NCBI RefSeq assembly: GCF_005871185.1
Contig: NZ_SWKN01000006.1
Location: forward strand, 372,001 to 436,000
From: Limnobacter alexandrii
Lineage (GTDB): Bacteria; Pseudomonadota; Gammaproteobacteria; Burkholderiales; Burkholderiaceae_B
DNA: 64,000 nucleotides
Direction of reading: 5' to 3'
The position numbers were made by a program, and so were the translations under genes. Below are positions 7,665 to 15,987 of the stretch, piece by piece. The first letter of the stretch is position 1. Every line of letters starts with the position of its first letter. A model generated the notes under the pieces. It did not search any database. It saw nothing but the letters and a program-made list of their open reading frames with translations, and was not told the DNA's origin.

Positions 7665-8612
7665 TTAACTGTGTTTCAGCGTGATGTTGGTCAATGCCAG
7701 GCGGGCCAGCTTGCGCACATCGGGATCGTTGTCTTCCAGCGCTTTTTCAAGCGCAGGAATGGCCCGTTTGTCGCCAATTTCACCCAAGGCAATGGCCGCC
7801 TCTTTTCTCAAATTGCTCACGGTGTCGTTCATGGCTTCCACCAAGGCAGGCAGCGCGGGCAAAGCTTTCATGACACCCAGGGCACGCGCAGCTTTGACAC
7901 GCACTTGCCAGTAATCGTCTTGCATGGCATTCACCAGTTCATCGGTGGCCTGTGCCATGCCCAGCTTGCCAATGGTGGCTGCGGCTTCCTCACGTACCAT
8001 CCACACGCTGTCGTTCAGGGCCCGCATCAGCGAAGGCAGCACGCTGACTTCATTGGTGTAACCCAATGCACCCACAGCAATGCGGCGCACTTCACCATCG
8101 GGGTCGTGGGCAGCCACTTCAGCCAGCTCGCCAACGGCTTCAGCACGCTTTAAGTAACCCAGTACACCCACTGCTTCCCTGCGAACCGCCGGGCTTGAAT
8201 CTTTTAACTGCTTCAAAGCAGGCTCATAAGCCTCGGGCACTCTCAGCGCACGCACTGCTTTCAAGGCCAGCGAACGCACTGTGGCATCGACATGGGTTAG
8301 CAGCGGGATCAATGGCGGGGCTGATTCCGACTCCTTCAGTTCTGCAAGCACCAAACCGGCCGCTTCTTGAACCACTGGTGATGTGTCTAGCAGCATTTGT
8401 GCCAAAGCGGTTACGGTGGTTTGATCCTCAAAGCCCTCCAGTGCACGCACTGCTTCCAGGCGTACATTGGCATCGGCATCTTGCAGGCAGGGCAACAGCA
8501 ACAACTCAATGTCGTCTTCATCGCTGTATGGCAAGTCGATTACTGCCAGGCGGCGCACTTCGGCGTCGGGGCTGTTCAAGCGTTCTGGCAAAGTAGGAAT
8601 TACAATGCTCAT
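7665..8612 (-). CDS. HEAT-repeat protein (PBS-lyase-like)
   Basis: A 315-residue all-helical protein built of about nine ~31-residue HEAT repeats. Repeated units such as [50 protein letters not shown] and [16 protein letters not shown] are easy to line up. ATG 8612 was chosen because a strong AAAGGAGG sits just upstream and the region before it lacks family character. Such proteins are scaffolds or bilin-lyase relatives; no lyase function is implied. It sits between the AprB-like ferredoxin gene and fdxA in the same transcript, so a role in assembling or holding the redox complex is likely, by inference. Confidence 0.9.
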   Translation of the reverse strand: MSIVIPTLPERLNSPDAEVRRLAVIDLPYSDEDDIELLLLPCLQDADANVRLEAVRALEGFEDQTTVTALAQMLLDTSPVVQEAAGLVLAELKESESAPPLIPLLTHVDATVRSLALKAVRALRVPEAYEPALKQLKDSSPAVRREAVGVLGYLKRAEAVGELAEVAAHDPDGEVRRIAVGALGYTNEVSVLPSLMRALNDSVWMVREEAAATIGKLGMAQATDELVNAMQDDYWQVRVKAARALGVMKALPALPALVEAMNDTVSNLRKEAAIALGEIGDKRAIPALEKALEDNDPDVRKLARLALTNITLKHS

Positions 8613-8625
8613 GGTGTGCCTCCTT

Positions 8626-8859
8626 TCAGCGCAGCAAGAATGGGATGTCCACGTGCACTGCGCCCGTGGGGCAGTCCTTTTCACAGGGCAGGCAGTACCA
8701 GCATTCATCAAATTTCATGAATGCCTTGCCGGTCACATGGTCAATGGCCAGCACGTCAAGCGGGCATACATCCACGCACACAGTGCAACCTTTCTCGGCA
8801 ATGCATTTCTCGGAATCCACCTTCACGGGGACTTGGGTAATTGTTGCGGCCATGGTCAT
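8626..8859 (-). CDS. Small 2x[4Fe-4S] ferredoxin, AprB-like
   Basis: A 77-residue ferredoxin (start ATG 8859, or 8853 two codons later). It has two cluster motifs: CIAEKGCTVCVDVCP and, after FMKFDE, CWYCLPCEKDCP, ending TGAVHVDIPFLLR. The CWxCxxCxxxCP arrangement matches the second cluster of adenylylsulfate reductase beta subunits (AprB), but the long AprB C-terminal tail is missing. It lies 34 bp downstream of the AprA-like flavoprotein and is presumably its electron-transfer subunit. Confidence 0.88.
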   Translation of the reverse strand: MTMAATITQVPVKVDSEKCIAEKGCTVCVDVCPLDVLAIDHVTGKAFMKFDECWYCLPCEKDCPTGAVHVDIPFLLR

Positions 8860-8893
8860 AGTCAGTACCTCTCGAGTTGAGTGTTGTGGCAAA

Positions 8894-10618
8894 TCAAGCG
8901 GCTTCACCCACCACGCGCAGGCGCTGGTAAGCATCCATTTCCTTTTCGTCAATGGGCACAATGTAGGGCTCGATTTCCTTTTTCTTCATGGCCATCTGGC
9001 CTTGGGCGTTCTTGTACAGCAGGGTGTGGCAGAACCAGTTGGCATCGTCACGCTGTGGGTGGTCTACGCTGTAGTGATAAAGGCCCCAACGGCTTTCAGT
9101 GCGGAACAGGCTGGCGCGCGCAGCCATTTCTGCGCAGTCGATAATGGAATGTGTTTCCATGGCGCGCATCAATTCGTGTGCATTGGTGGCCACCATGTTG
9201 GCTGCATCGGCGCGTACTTCATCCATGCGGCGCAAACCAATTTGGTATTTGCGGGTTACTTTGGGTGGCTGCAAGTAGTCGTTTACCAAGCGACGTGTTT
9301 TGTATTCCACCTGGAAAGGTGTAGGCCCTTCGGTGCGCAACAACGGTGCTTCAATGCGGTCGTGTTCGGCTTGCACCTGGGCTTCGTCCAGCGCGTTCAA
9401 ACTGTTTTCTGCACAATAGGCGGCAGCATTCACACCGCAAATTTTGCCGTACACAAATGCACCCAGCATGTAGTTGTGCGGCACGCTGGCACAGTCACCT
9501 GCGGAATACAAACCGGGTACCGATGTTTCACCTTGCGCATTGATCCAGATTCCCGATGCACTGTGACCACTGCAAAAGCCAATTTCGGAAATGTGCATTT
9601 CGATCATTTCCTTGCGGTAGTTGTTGCCACGTTGCTCGTGGAAACGGCCACGGCTTGGACGCTCGTTGGTGTGCAAAATAACCTCGATTTCGCTGATGGT
9701 TTCTTCAGCCAAGTGATCCAGCTTCAGGAACACGGGGCCATTACCGCTTTGCAATTCGCGGTAAAACTCCATCATCATTTGGCCGCTCCAGTAATCACAC
9801 TCAATGAATCGCTCACCGGCTGCGTTGGCCGTGTAACCTCCGAATGGGCCGGTTACATAAGCACAGGCTGGGCCGTTGTAGTCTTTGATCAGCGGGTTGA
9901 TCTGGTAACACTCCAGGTTGGCCAGTGCAGCACCTGCGTGGTAAGCCATGGCATGGCCATCACCACAATTGGTGGGGTTCTCGTAAGTACCCATCAAGTA
10001 ACCCGATGAAGGCAAGCCCATGCGGCCTGCGGCGCCAGTGGCAATAATGGCTGCCTTGCAGCGAATGACGTAAAAATCTGCTGTGCGGCAATCAAAACCC
10101 ATCACGCCAGTAATCTCGCCGTTTGCACCGGTCAGCAAGCGCGTGCACACCACACGATTGGTTACCTCGACCCGTGTGCGCTTGAGCTGGCGATACAACA
10201 CGCGCTTCATGTTGTGGCCTTCGGGCATGGGCAACACATAGCTGCCCAGGTGGTGAACCTTGCGCACCGAATAGTCGCCGGTTTCATCCTTCTCGAATTT
10301 AACGCCCCATTTGTCCAGTTCCTGAATCATGTCAAAGCTGTTCGCGGCATACGCCATGACAGCCTCTTGATCCACAATGCCATCGTTGGCAATCGTGATC
10401 TCTTTCACATACTGTTCAGCTGTGGCATGGCCGGGAATGACTGCGTTGTTCAAGCCGTCCATGCCCATGGAAATTGCGCCGCTGCGTTTCACGTTGGCCT
10501 TGTCTACCAACAACACGCGCAGCTTGGGGTTTTGTTCTTTCGCTTTCACTGCGGCCATGGGGCCACCCGTGCCGCCACCAATCACCACCAGGTCGTATTC
10601 CAAGTCGATGCGTTTCAT
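8894..10618 (-). CDS. AprA-like flavoprotein (fumarate reductase/succinate dehydrogenase superfamily)
   Basis: A 574-residue FAD enzyme. The dinucleotide fold VVIGGGTGGPMAAVKAKEQN opens the protein. The stretch VDKANVKRSGAISMGMDGLN is closer to AprA (dissimilatory APS reductase alpha) than to FrdA/SdhA, and GHSASGIW plus GLYSAGDCASVPHN provide the later FAD/substrate segments. The usual covalent-FAD His motif of SdhA is not evident. AprA proteins are typically somewhat longer (about 620). No sat, qmo or dsr genes are near, and the partner is a shortened AprB-like ferredoxin, so the substrate may not be APS. The start was moved to ATG 10618, giving MKRIDLEYDLVVIGG. First structural gene of the operon. 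Confidence 0.88.
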   Translation of the reverse strand: MKRIDLEYDLVVIGGGTGGPMAAVKAKEQNPKLRVLLVDKANVKRSGAISMGMDGLNNAVIPGHATAEQYVKEITIANDGIVDQEAVMAYAANSFDMIQELDKWGVKFEKDETGDYSVRKVHHLGSYVLPMPEGHNMKRVLYRQLKRTRVEVTNRVVCTRLLTGANGEITGVMGFDCRTADFYVIRCKAAIIATGAAGRMGLPSSGYLMGTYENPTNCGDGHAMAYHAGAALANLECYQINPLIKDYNGPACAYVTGPFGGYTANAAGERFIECDYWSGQMMMEFYRELQSGNGPVFLKLDHLAEETISEIEVILHTNERPSRGRFHEQRGNNYRKEMIEMHISEIGFCSGHSASGIWINAQGETSVPGLYSAGDCASVPHNYMLGAFVYGKICGVNAAAYCAENSLNALDEAQVQAEHDRIEAPLLRTEGPTPFQVEYKTRRLVNDYLQPPKVTRKYQIGLRRMDEVRADAANMVATNAHELMRAMETHSIIDCAEMAARASLFRTESRWGLYHYSVDHPQRDDANWFCHTLLYKNAQGQMAMKKKEIEPYIVPIDEKEMDAYQRLRVVGEAA

Positions 10619-10629
10619 GTTCACACTCC

Positions 10630-11409
10630 TCAAGTTCGGTTGATGCGCAAGCGATACTGGAATGCATCGCCCCGGTAATACAGGTATTCAAAGTCAACAG
10701 GCTTATCGCCCGCGTAGGTCATTCGCTCCATGCGCAACAGGGGGCAACCCTCATCCACACGAAGTTGTTCGGCCAGCGACTCGTCGGCTGAAATGGCCTC
10801 GATTTGCAGATCGGCATGGGTCAGGTTATAGCCGTGGTCGTTTTCCAGAATTGCGAAAATATCGCGCACGGCCAAATCTTCCTGCACCAACTTTTCGCCG
10901 ATTTCAATCGGGAAGTAACTGACATCCACCGAGATTGGCTCACGGTTCAAGAATCGCAGGCGCTGAATTTCAAACACTGGCTGGCCGGCTTTTACATGCA
11001 GGCGACTCGCCACCTGCGCGGTGGCATCGACGGGCTTGGCGCTGAGCACATTCGAATAAGTTTCGTAACCCGAAGAGGACATGGCTTCACCAAAACCCTG
11101 CAAGCGCGACAAGCTTTGGAAGGCTTTGGGTTTCGATACAAAACTGCCCTTGCCCATTACCTTGAAAATTAATCCTTCTTTTTGAAGGTCACCAAGCGCC
11201 TGTCGAATGGTGATTCGGCTTACACCAAACATGCGGATCATTTGGCTTTCAGATGGCATTTGCGTGTGTGGTGCATACGTGCCATTCAGAATGCTTTTTC
11301 GCAAGGTTTCCCGCACTTGTGTGTACAGGGGCAAGGCTGAAACATTGTTGTCAAACGCCTGCTCGCTTACGATCTGAATATTTGTGTTACCGGTCAACTT
11401 TCCGTTCAT
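10630..11409 (-). CDS. GntR-family regulator, HutC subfamily
   Basis: A 259-residue repressor-type protein. A winged helix at about residues 28-95 (SESQMIRMFGVSRITIRQAL, then GKGSFV) is followed by a UTRA ligand-binding domain (IQRLRFLNREPISVDVSYFP, LRMERMTYAGDKPVDFEYLY). HutC-type regulators usually sense a small metabolite and control adjacent genes. It is the first gene of the AprA-like/ABC operon, 11 bp upstream of the flavoprotein start, so it probably governs its own operon. Confidence 0.9.
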   Translation of the reverse strand: MNGKLTGNTNIQIVSEQAFDNNVSALPLYTQVRETLRKSILNGTYAPHTQMPSESQMIRMFGVSRITIRQALGDLQKEGLIFKVMGKGSFVSKPKAFQSLSRLQGFGEAMSSSGYETYSNVLSAKPVDATAQVASRLHVKAGQPVFEIQRLRFLNREPISVDVSYFPIEIGEKLVQEDLAVRDIFAILENDHGYNLTHADLQIEAISADESLAEQLRVDEGCPLLRMERMTYAGDKPVDFEYLYYRGDAFQYRLRINRT

Positions 11410-11434
11410 GTTTACAGCCTGTTTTAAACTTGTT

Positions 11435-11446
11435 ATGACAGGTCAT
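11435..11446. promoter_or_regulatory. Small inverted repeat upstream of the HutC-type regulator
   Basis: ATGAC-AG-GTCAT is a perfect 5-bp inverted repeat with a 2-bp centre, 26 bp upstream of the regulator start codon. Its size and place fit a GntR-type operator for autoregulation, but the repeat is short and may be chance. The rest of 11410-11557 shows no gene. Confidence 0.3.
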
Positions 11447-11557
11447 GATATGCATAGACCGTGCCAGCTTTTGTTGCACCGTAGCAGTGCCGTTTTCAGT
11501 GTTTTATCCCTTTGTTACAGCAATTTGAATGCAATACACTTAAACATGGCGCCCAAA

Positions 11558-12595
11558 TTAATGCACCGCAGCACCGCCATGAATCACATGCACCAATACA
11601 AACCCTGAGGCCCACAAATGCATGCACAGCGCACCACCCAATACCCACACCCTTAGGCCTGCAGCGCGCAAATCAACCCAGCGGGTACCCACCCCCAAGG
11701 CGGCCAAACCGGCAGCCATGAACAGTTGTGAAAGATCAACCAGCGCGGTTTCGACCTGAATGTTCAATGCGCCAGTGGATTTCAAAACCACGGCCAACAA
11801 GAAACCCCACAAAAACAAAGGGGGTTGCATGGATACGCGGGAAAGATTGCTACCTGCCTCTTGGCGCTGCACACGCAACATGCTCCAGGTCAGCCAAACC
11901 ATGGCCGGAGCCAACAAGGCCACACGCAACATTTTCTCGATCAAGGCAAAGGTTGGCGCTTCGCCACCCACCAGTGCTGCACCCGCCACCACATGCCCCA
12001 GTTCATGCACACTCAAGCCCAACCACAAACCTGTAAAATCAGGCTGCAAATCAAACAGCCATTGAAAGCCTGGAATGGCAAACATGCTGAGGGTGCCAAA
12101 CACCACGGCTGTGCCAAGTGCAGCCGATGTGGCGGCGGGTGGCGCACGCAATACTGAATCAGCCGCTGCAATGGCGGCACCACCACAAATTGCACTGCCT
12201 GCGCCGATCAACAAAAAGCTGCTGGCCTGCAAACCCATTCGCTTGCCCAGCCAGGCCGCCAAGCCCAAAGTGCTGGCCACTACAAACACTGCAGCCAACA
12301 CACCAGCCCAACCCACAGCCAACAAATCGGCAAACCCCAACTGAAAACCAAACAGGGCAATGCCGGTTCGCATGACATGGCGGCGAGCAAAACCAAACCC
12401 GGCCAGCCCGTGGTGCGCCACTGCGGGTGCCAGGTTGCCCAAAGCCATACCGAGGAACATGGCCAGTGGCAACAACCCCAGACCCCAGCTTGCAAGGCCA
12501 CCCGGAACAGCGCCCAGCCAAGCCAGTGCAGCCAGCAGCAAGCTGAGTAGCAAACCAAAAGGCAAGGTGGTGTTGGGGGTTTGAAGAACGCGCAT
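11558..12595 (-). CDS. yeiH: YeiH-family putative sulfate/sulfite exporter
   Basis: A 345-residue integral membrane protein with about ten hydrophobic helices, the usual UPF0324/YeiH length. Recognisable segments are FLGMALGNL, the Gly-rich AGSAICGGAAIAA and the paired GLSVHELGHVVAGAAL. Members are annotated as putative sulfate exporters; in E. coli the gene is controlled by the LysR protein YeiE, which responds to sulfite. A divergent LysR gene begins 94 bp away, reproducing that arrangement. Export of sulfite or a related anion is the best inference, and fits the sulfur-related neighbourhood. Confidence 0.88.
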   Translation of the reverse strand: MRVLQTPNTTLPFGLLLSLLLAALAWLGAVPGGLASWGLGLLPLAMFLGMALGNLAPAVAHHGLAGFGFARRHVMRTGIALFGFQLGFADLLAVGWAGVLAAVFVVASTLGLAAWLGKRMGLQASSFLLIGAGSAICGGAAIAAADSVLRAPPAATSAALGTAVVFGTLSMFAIPGFQWLFDLQPDFTGLWLGLSVHELGHVVAGAALVGGEAPTFALIEKMLRVALLAPAMVWLTWSMLRVQRQEAGSNLSRVSMQPPLFLWGFLLAVVLKSTGALNIQVETALVDLSQLFMAAGLAALGVGTRWVDLRAAGLRVWVLGGALCMHLWASGFVLVHVIHGGAAVH

Positions 12596-12671
12596 GGTTA
12601 TGAAACTAAAAAAGACACCTTATGGTGATGCTTTTTTTCATATATCCATAGACAATGAAATTCCTGTATTG

Positions 12672-12686
12672 ATAACCATGGGTTAT
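12672..12686. promoter_or_regulatory. Palindrome between yeiH and the LysR gene, candidate LysR operator
   Basis: ATAACC-ATG-GGTTAT is a perfect 6-bp inverted repeat with a 3-bp centre, ending 2 bp before the LysR start codon at 12689. It fits the T-N11-A recognition pattern of LysR regulators. The position over the ribosome-binding region suggests autorepression. The ATG inside the repeat is not the start I chose. Confidence 0.4.
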
Positions 12687-12688
12687 GC

Positions 12689-13561
12689 ATGAACCTGCAC
12701 CTGCTTCGAATATTTGTATGCGCCGTGGAAGTAAACAGCTTCACCAAGGCGGCAGAACAACTTGGGATTAGCCAACCCGCTGTGTCCAAGGCAGTGCGTG
12801 AACTGGAATCACAACTGGACACGCTGTTGCTTGAGCGCCAGGGCAAGTATTTCAAACCCAACGAGGCAGGGCAGGTATTGTTCGACTATGGCAAAAGCCT
12901 GTTTGCCATGGAGCGAGAGGCCAGTGAGGTGCTGCGTGCCTTTAAAAACCTGGAACGTGGCCGGCTTATTGTGGGTGCCAGTACCACCGTGGCCAGCTAT
13001 TGGCTCGCGCCTTACCTGAAGAAGTTTTCAGACAAGTACCCCGGGGTGGATGTGCAAGTGGTTGGGGCGAACACTGAGAGCGTCGCTCAACTTTTGTTGG
13101 ACTGCGCAGTGGATGTGGCACTGGTTGAGGGCGCTGTGAATGATGAGCGAATTGAAACCCGCTTGTGGCGCACCGAAGAAATGGTGGCCATTGCGCCCAG
13201 CTTTGAGAACAGCGCACGCAAGCGTGACCTTGAGCAACAGGTTTGGATTTTGCGCGAGCAAGGTTCGGGCAGCCGCAATGTGGCTGAACAACTGTTGATG
13301 AACAAGGGCATACAAACGCTTCGCACACTGGAAATGAACAGCAACGAGGCGATTATTCAAGCGGTGGCTGCGGGGTGCGGCGTGGGCATCGTGCCCAAAA
13401 TTACCGCACGCGATCAACTTGCCTTGCGGCGAGTGAAACGCTTTGCACTGGGATCTGGAAAAATGGAACGGCCGTTGTTCAGGCTGCGCTTGCCACACAG
13501 ACCGCTGAGCAATGCGGCGCTTGCATTTGAAGCCTTGTTGGGGGCAACAGTGGCGACATAG
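12689..13561 (+). CDS. LysR-family regulator (YeiE/CysB-like)
   Basis: A 290-residue LysR regulator. The N-terminal winged helix begins LHLLRIFVCAVEVNSFTKAA and continues EQLGISQPAVSKAVRELESQ (recognition helix around QPAVSKAVREL). The ligand domain follows (LIVGASTTVASYWLAPYL, then the REQGSGSRN loop and AAGCGVGIVPK). These last two motifs are typical of members that bind oxyanions or sulfur compounds. Divergence from a yeiH-type exporter argues that it controls the exporter in response to sulfite or a similar anion. Confidence 0.9.
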   Translation: MNLHLLRIFVCAVEVNSFTKAAEQLGISQPAVSKAVRELESQLDTLLLERQGKYFKPNEAGQVLFDYGKSLFAMEREASEVLRAFKNLERGRLIVGASTTVASYWLAPYLKKFSDKYPGVDVQVVGANTESVAQLLLDCAVDVALVEGAVNDERIETRLWRTEEMVAIAPSFENSARKRDLEQQVWILREQGSGSRNVAEQLLMNKGIQTLRTLEMNSNEAIIQAVAAGCGVGIVPKITARDQLALRRVKRFALGSGKMERPLFRLRLPHRPLSNAALAFEALLGATVAT

Positions 13562-13577
13562 CCCCCAAGGGGCTTTC
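13560..13577 (+). terminator. Hairpin after the LysR gene
   Basis: AGCCCC (13560-13565) pairs with GGGGCT (13569-13574) across a CAA loop, followed by TTC. The repeat begins inside the TAG stop of the LysR gene. The T-run is short, so it is a weak intrinsic terminator; it may serve the convergent DUF3455 gene too. Confidence 0.4.
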
Positions 13578-13579
13578 TA

Positions 13580-14131
13580 TCAGTTCGTCTTCCAGAACCG
13601 ATACTCCGCGCTGTACTTCACCTCGGCTTTGTCACCTTCATTCTCGGCTGAACATTTTTTTGATGGTGCAACACCGCCCTTGGTGTTCACACGCTGAACG
13701 TAGCTGATTGCAGTCAATGCGCCCAAGCCGCCAGACACATCGGCCTTCACCAGTTGCAAAGGAATGTTTTTATTGCCATTGGGTGACACGGCCACTTGCG
13801 AACCTGTGACGAAGGAACCATCCTCATGCGCCCAACGCGCTGGCGGGCCTGTATAGTCGCCAACTTTGTCACCTTCCTTGTCCATTAGCTCGGCCTTGGG
13901 GCCAGCCATTGTCCATTTGTAAGTGGTCAGGGGGGCTTTTTCTTTGCTGCATTGGTATTCAATTGTGCCGCTGGCTTTGGTTTCCAGCACCAGGCTGTTG
14001 CCAGTGGCCACCTGGATTAGCGCTGGCAAATCCTTCTGGGCGGCATCCGTTTGTGCAAGTGCCGTGTTCTGCGTCAACAACACGCCGGGTACGCAGGCCA
14101 CGACGATGTTCAACCATTTCTTGGGGATCAT
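13580..14131 (-). CDS. Exported DUF3455 protein
   Basis: A 183-residue secreted protein. A signal peptide (hydrophobic core about residues 6-20, ending TALA) precedes a DUF3455 domain with the hallmark EYQCSKEKAPLTTYKW, GPPARWAHEDGSFVTG and IPLQLVKADVSGG segments. Function unknown; relatives are found in fungi and bacteria as small secreted proteins. I chose ATG 14131; a GTG three codons earlier (14140) is also possible. It stands alone, convergent with the LysR gene, and is not part of the malonate operon on its other side. Confidence 0.82.
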   Translation of the reverse strand: MIPKKWLNIVVACVPGVLLTQNTALAQTDAAQKDLPALIQVATGNSLVLETKASGTIEYQCSKEKAPLTTYKWTMAGPKAELMDKEGDKVGDYTGPPARWAHEDGSFVTGSQVAVSPNGNKNIPLQLVKADVSGGLGALTAISYVQRVNTKGGVAPSKKCSAENEGDKAEVKYSAEYRFWKTN

Positions 14132-14226
14132 GTAATTCACTCCATTTTTTTGTGCCTGACCAAGAGGGACTATCCCGAACCATGAAAGTTCTAACGATTA
14201 CACCACCCCGGTGGCTGACAAGCGCT

Positions 14227-15054
14227 TCAGAACACGCCGCGCATCATGTTCCCCGCAATGGCGAACACCACCACGGCAAACACCTTTCGCAGCAGTGGTG
14301 CAGGCAATATGTGGGCTGCCTTGGCGCCCGAGGGTGCCAACAACACACTGGCCACCACAGTGAACAACAAGGCAGGCAGGTACACAAACCCCAGGCTGCC
14401 CGTGGGCAGGCCGGGTGCGGTCCAGCCATTGAATACAAATCCAAGGGTACCGCCCAAAGCAATTGGAAAGCCCATGGCCGATGCAGTACCAATCGCATTT
14501 TTGATCGATACATTGCACCACACGAGAAACGGCACTGTGAGTGCACCACCGCCCACTGCCACCAGCGAAGAAGCAGTACCAATGAAGGTGGCCACACCCA
14601 TTTGCCCGTTGCGCCCCGGCAAAACCCGGCCGGGTTTGGGTTTGTATTCAAAAAACATTTGAAAGGAGGCAAGCCCCATGAACAGGGCAAAAAATACAAT
14701 CAGAAAGGTGGTGGAAACATGCCGCGCCAGGAAGGTACCAAACAGGGTGCCCAACAAAATGCCGGGAATGAAATTCTTCACAACGTCCCAACGCACCGCA
14801 CCGTGCAGGTGGTGCGAACGCACGCTGGACACAGAAGTAAAAAGAATGGTGGCCATGGAAGTGCCCAACGCCAAACGAAAAGTCCATTGCCCTGGCAGGT
14901 CTGCCAGCTTGAAGGCCCACACCAGTGCCGGCACCAGCACGCTGCCCCCACCTACGCCCAAAAGACCCGCCAGAAAACCGGCAACCACGCCAATTGCAAT
15001 GTAGGCAGCAACAGCCTGTACCGTGAAAATTTCAGCAAACAGTTCAGCGCCCAA
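14227..15054 (-). CDS. TauE/SafE-family sulfite/organic-anion exporter
   Basis: A 275-residue membrane protein with about eight helices. The first repeat contains GVVAGFLAGLLGVGGGSVLV and the second VAVGGGALTVPFLVW, the duplicated signature of TauE/SafE permeases. Start is TTG at 15054, preceded by GAGG at a good distance. It lies 15 bp downstream of mdcH as the last gene of the malonate operon. Family members export sulfite, sulfoacetate or other small anions; here its place suggests transport of malonate or a by-product. Confidence 0.88.
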   Translation of the reverse strand: MGAELFAEIFTVQAVAAYIAIGVVAGFLAGLLGVGGGSVLVPALVWAFKLADLPGQWTFRLALGTSMATILFTSVSSVRSHHLHGAVRWDVVKNFIPGILLGTLFGTFLARHVSTTFLIVFFALFMGLASFQMFFEYKPKPGRVLPGRNGQMGVATFIGTASSLVAVGGGALTVPFLVWCNVSIKNAIGTASAMGFPIALGGTLGFVFNGWTAPGLPTGSLGFVYLPALLFTVVASVLLAPSGAKAAHILPAPLLRKVFAVVVFAIAGNMMRGVF

Positions 15055-15069
15055 TTCGGCCTCGTGAGT

Positions 15070-15987
15070 TTAGGTAGTCTGTGAGCGCAACCAGCTCAAC
15101 GCGCCATCAAAACTTTGGAATTCGGAGAATGAACGTGCCTGAACATTGGGGAACCGCTCACGCACCATGCGGGTGAGGGTGTTGCCAGGCCCCAATTCAA
15201 AGTACACCGTGGCCCCCATTTCTGCTGCCAGATCAAGCGTGCGTGCCCATTGCAAAGGCTCGGAAATTTGGCGGGCGAGACAATCAATTGCGCCTGCGCT
15301 CGACTCGACCGGGCTGCCATCCAGCGCACTGAGCACCGGACAATCGAAAGGCGCCCAACTTGCAGATTCCAGTGTGCGGCGATAGGCCACCGTGGCATCG
15401 ATCAACCAAGGTGTGTGCGAGGGCACTTGCACGTTCAGGTGCACCACATGCGCGCCCAGTTCGCGTTCCATGCCTTTGCAAATCGACTTCATCACGGCCG
15501 TGGGGCCAGCCAATACCGCGTGCTGCTCATCATTCACAATCGCAACCGCCAAGCCATGTTCTTGTGCAAGGCCATGCAGTTTTTCAAGCCGAATGCCTTT
15601 CACCGCCATCATGCCGTGGGCAGGTGGTGCAGCCTGGTCCATGCATTGCGCGCGCTCTAAAGCCAGCGCAATTCCTTCCAAAGGCCGTACGCTCCCAGCC
15701 ACCACATGGGCAGTCAGTTCGCCAATGCTGTAGCCTGCGCTCAAGTCAATGTGAATTCCCTGTGCTTTCAAGGCCTGCGCCACTGCGGTGCCAGCGGCCA
15801 CAATCAGGGGTTGTGCGTGGGCATTGGCAAAACATTCATTCGGATTTTGCGACACGGCCATTGCATCGAAAGGCATGGCATGAAGCAAGGGTTCAAGATG
15901 CGGCTTGATCAGGGGCTCAGCCAACAAACGCGGCAGCATGTCCAGTGTTTGGCTGCCCTGCCCGGGGCACAAAATACAAAGGCTCAT
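15070..15987 (-). CDS. mdcH: Malonate decarboxylase epsilon subunit (malonyl-CoA:ACP transacylase)
   Basis: A 305-residue FabD-like acyltransferase. It begins CILCPGQGSQTLDMLPRL, has the nucleophile Ser87 in GYSIGE and the catalytic His191 in VPSHTPW, with family-typical spacing. It loads malonyl (then acetyl) onto the MdcC prosthetic group to start the catalytic cycle. The start overlaps the mdcB stop by 4 bp (ATGA), giving translational coupling. Length and motif order match MdcH rather than the housekeeping FabD. Confidence 0.93.
   Translation of the reverse strand: MSLCILCPGQGSQTLDMLPRLLAEPLIKPHLEPLLHAMPFDAMAVSQNPNECFANAHAQPLIVAAGTAVAQALKAQGIHIDLSAGYSIGELTAHVVAGSVRPLEGIALALERAQCMDQAAPPAHGMMAVKGIRLEKLHGLAQEHGLAVAIVNDEQHAVLAGPTAVMKSICKGMERELGAHVVHLNVQVPSHTPWLIDATVAYRRTLESASWAPFDCPVLSALDGSPVESSAGAIDCLARQISEPLQWARTLDLAAEMGATVYFELGPGNTLTRMVRERFPNVQARSFSEFQSFDGALSWLRSQTT

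Noticed and set aside
8645-10009. 454-codon open frame on the plus strand
   Set aside because: It is wholly antisense to the AprA-like gene, which has clear FAD motifs; the antisense product is His/Cys-rich without family motifs.
13909-15084. 391-codon open frame on the plus strand
   Set aside because: Runs antisense to the DUF3455 and TauE/SafE genes and has no start site or recognisable domain.
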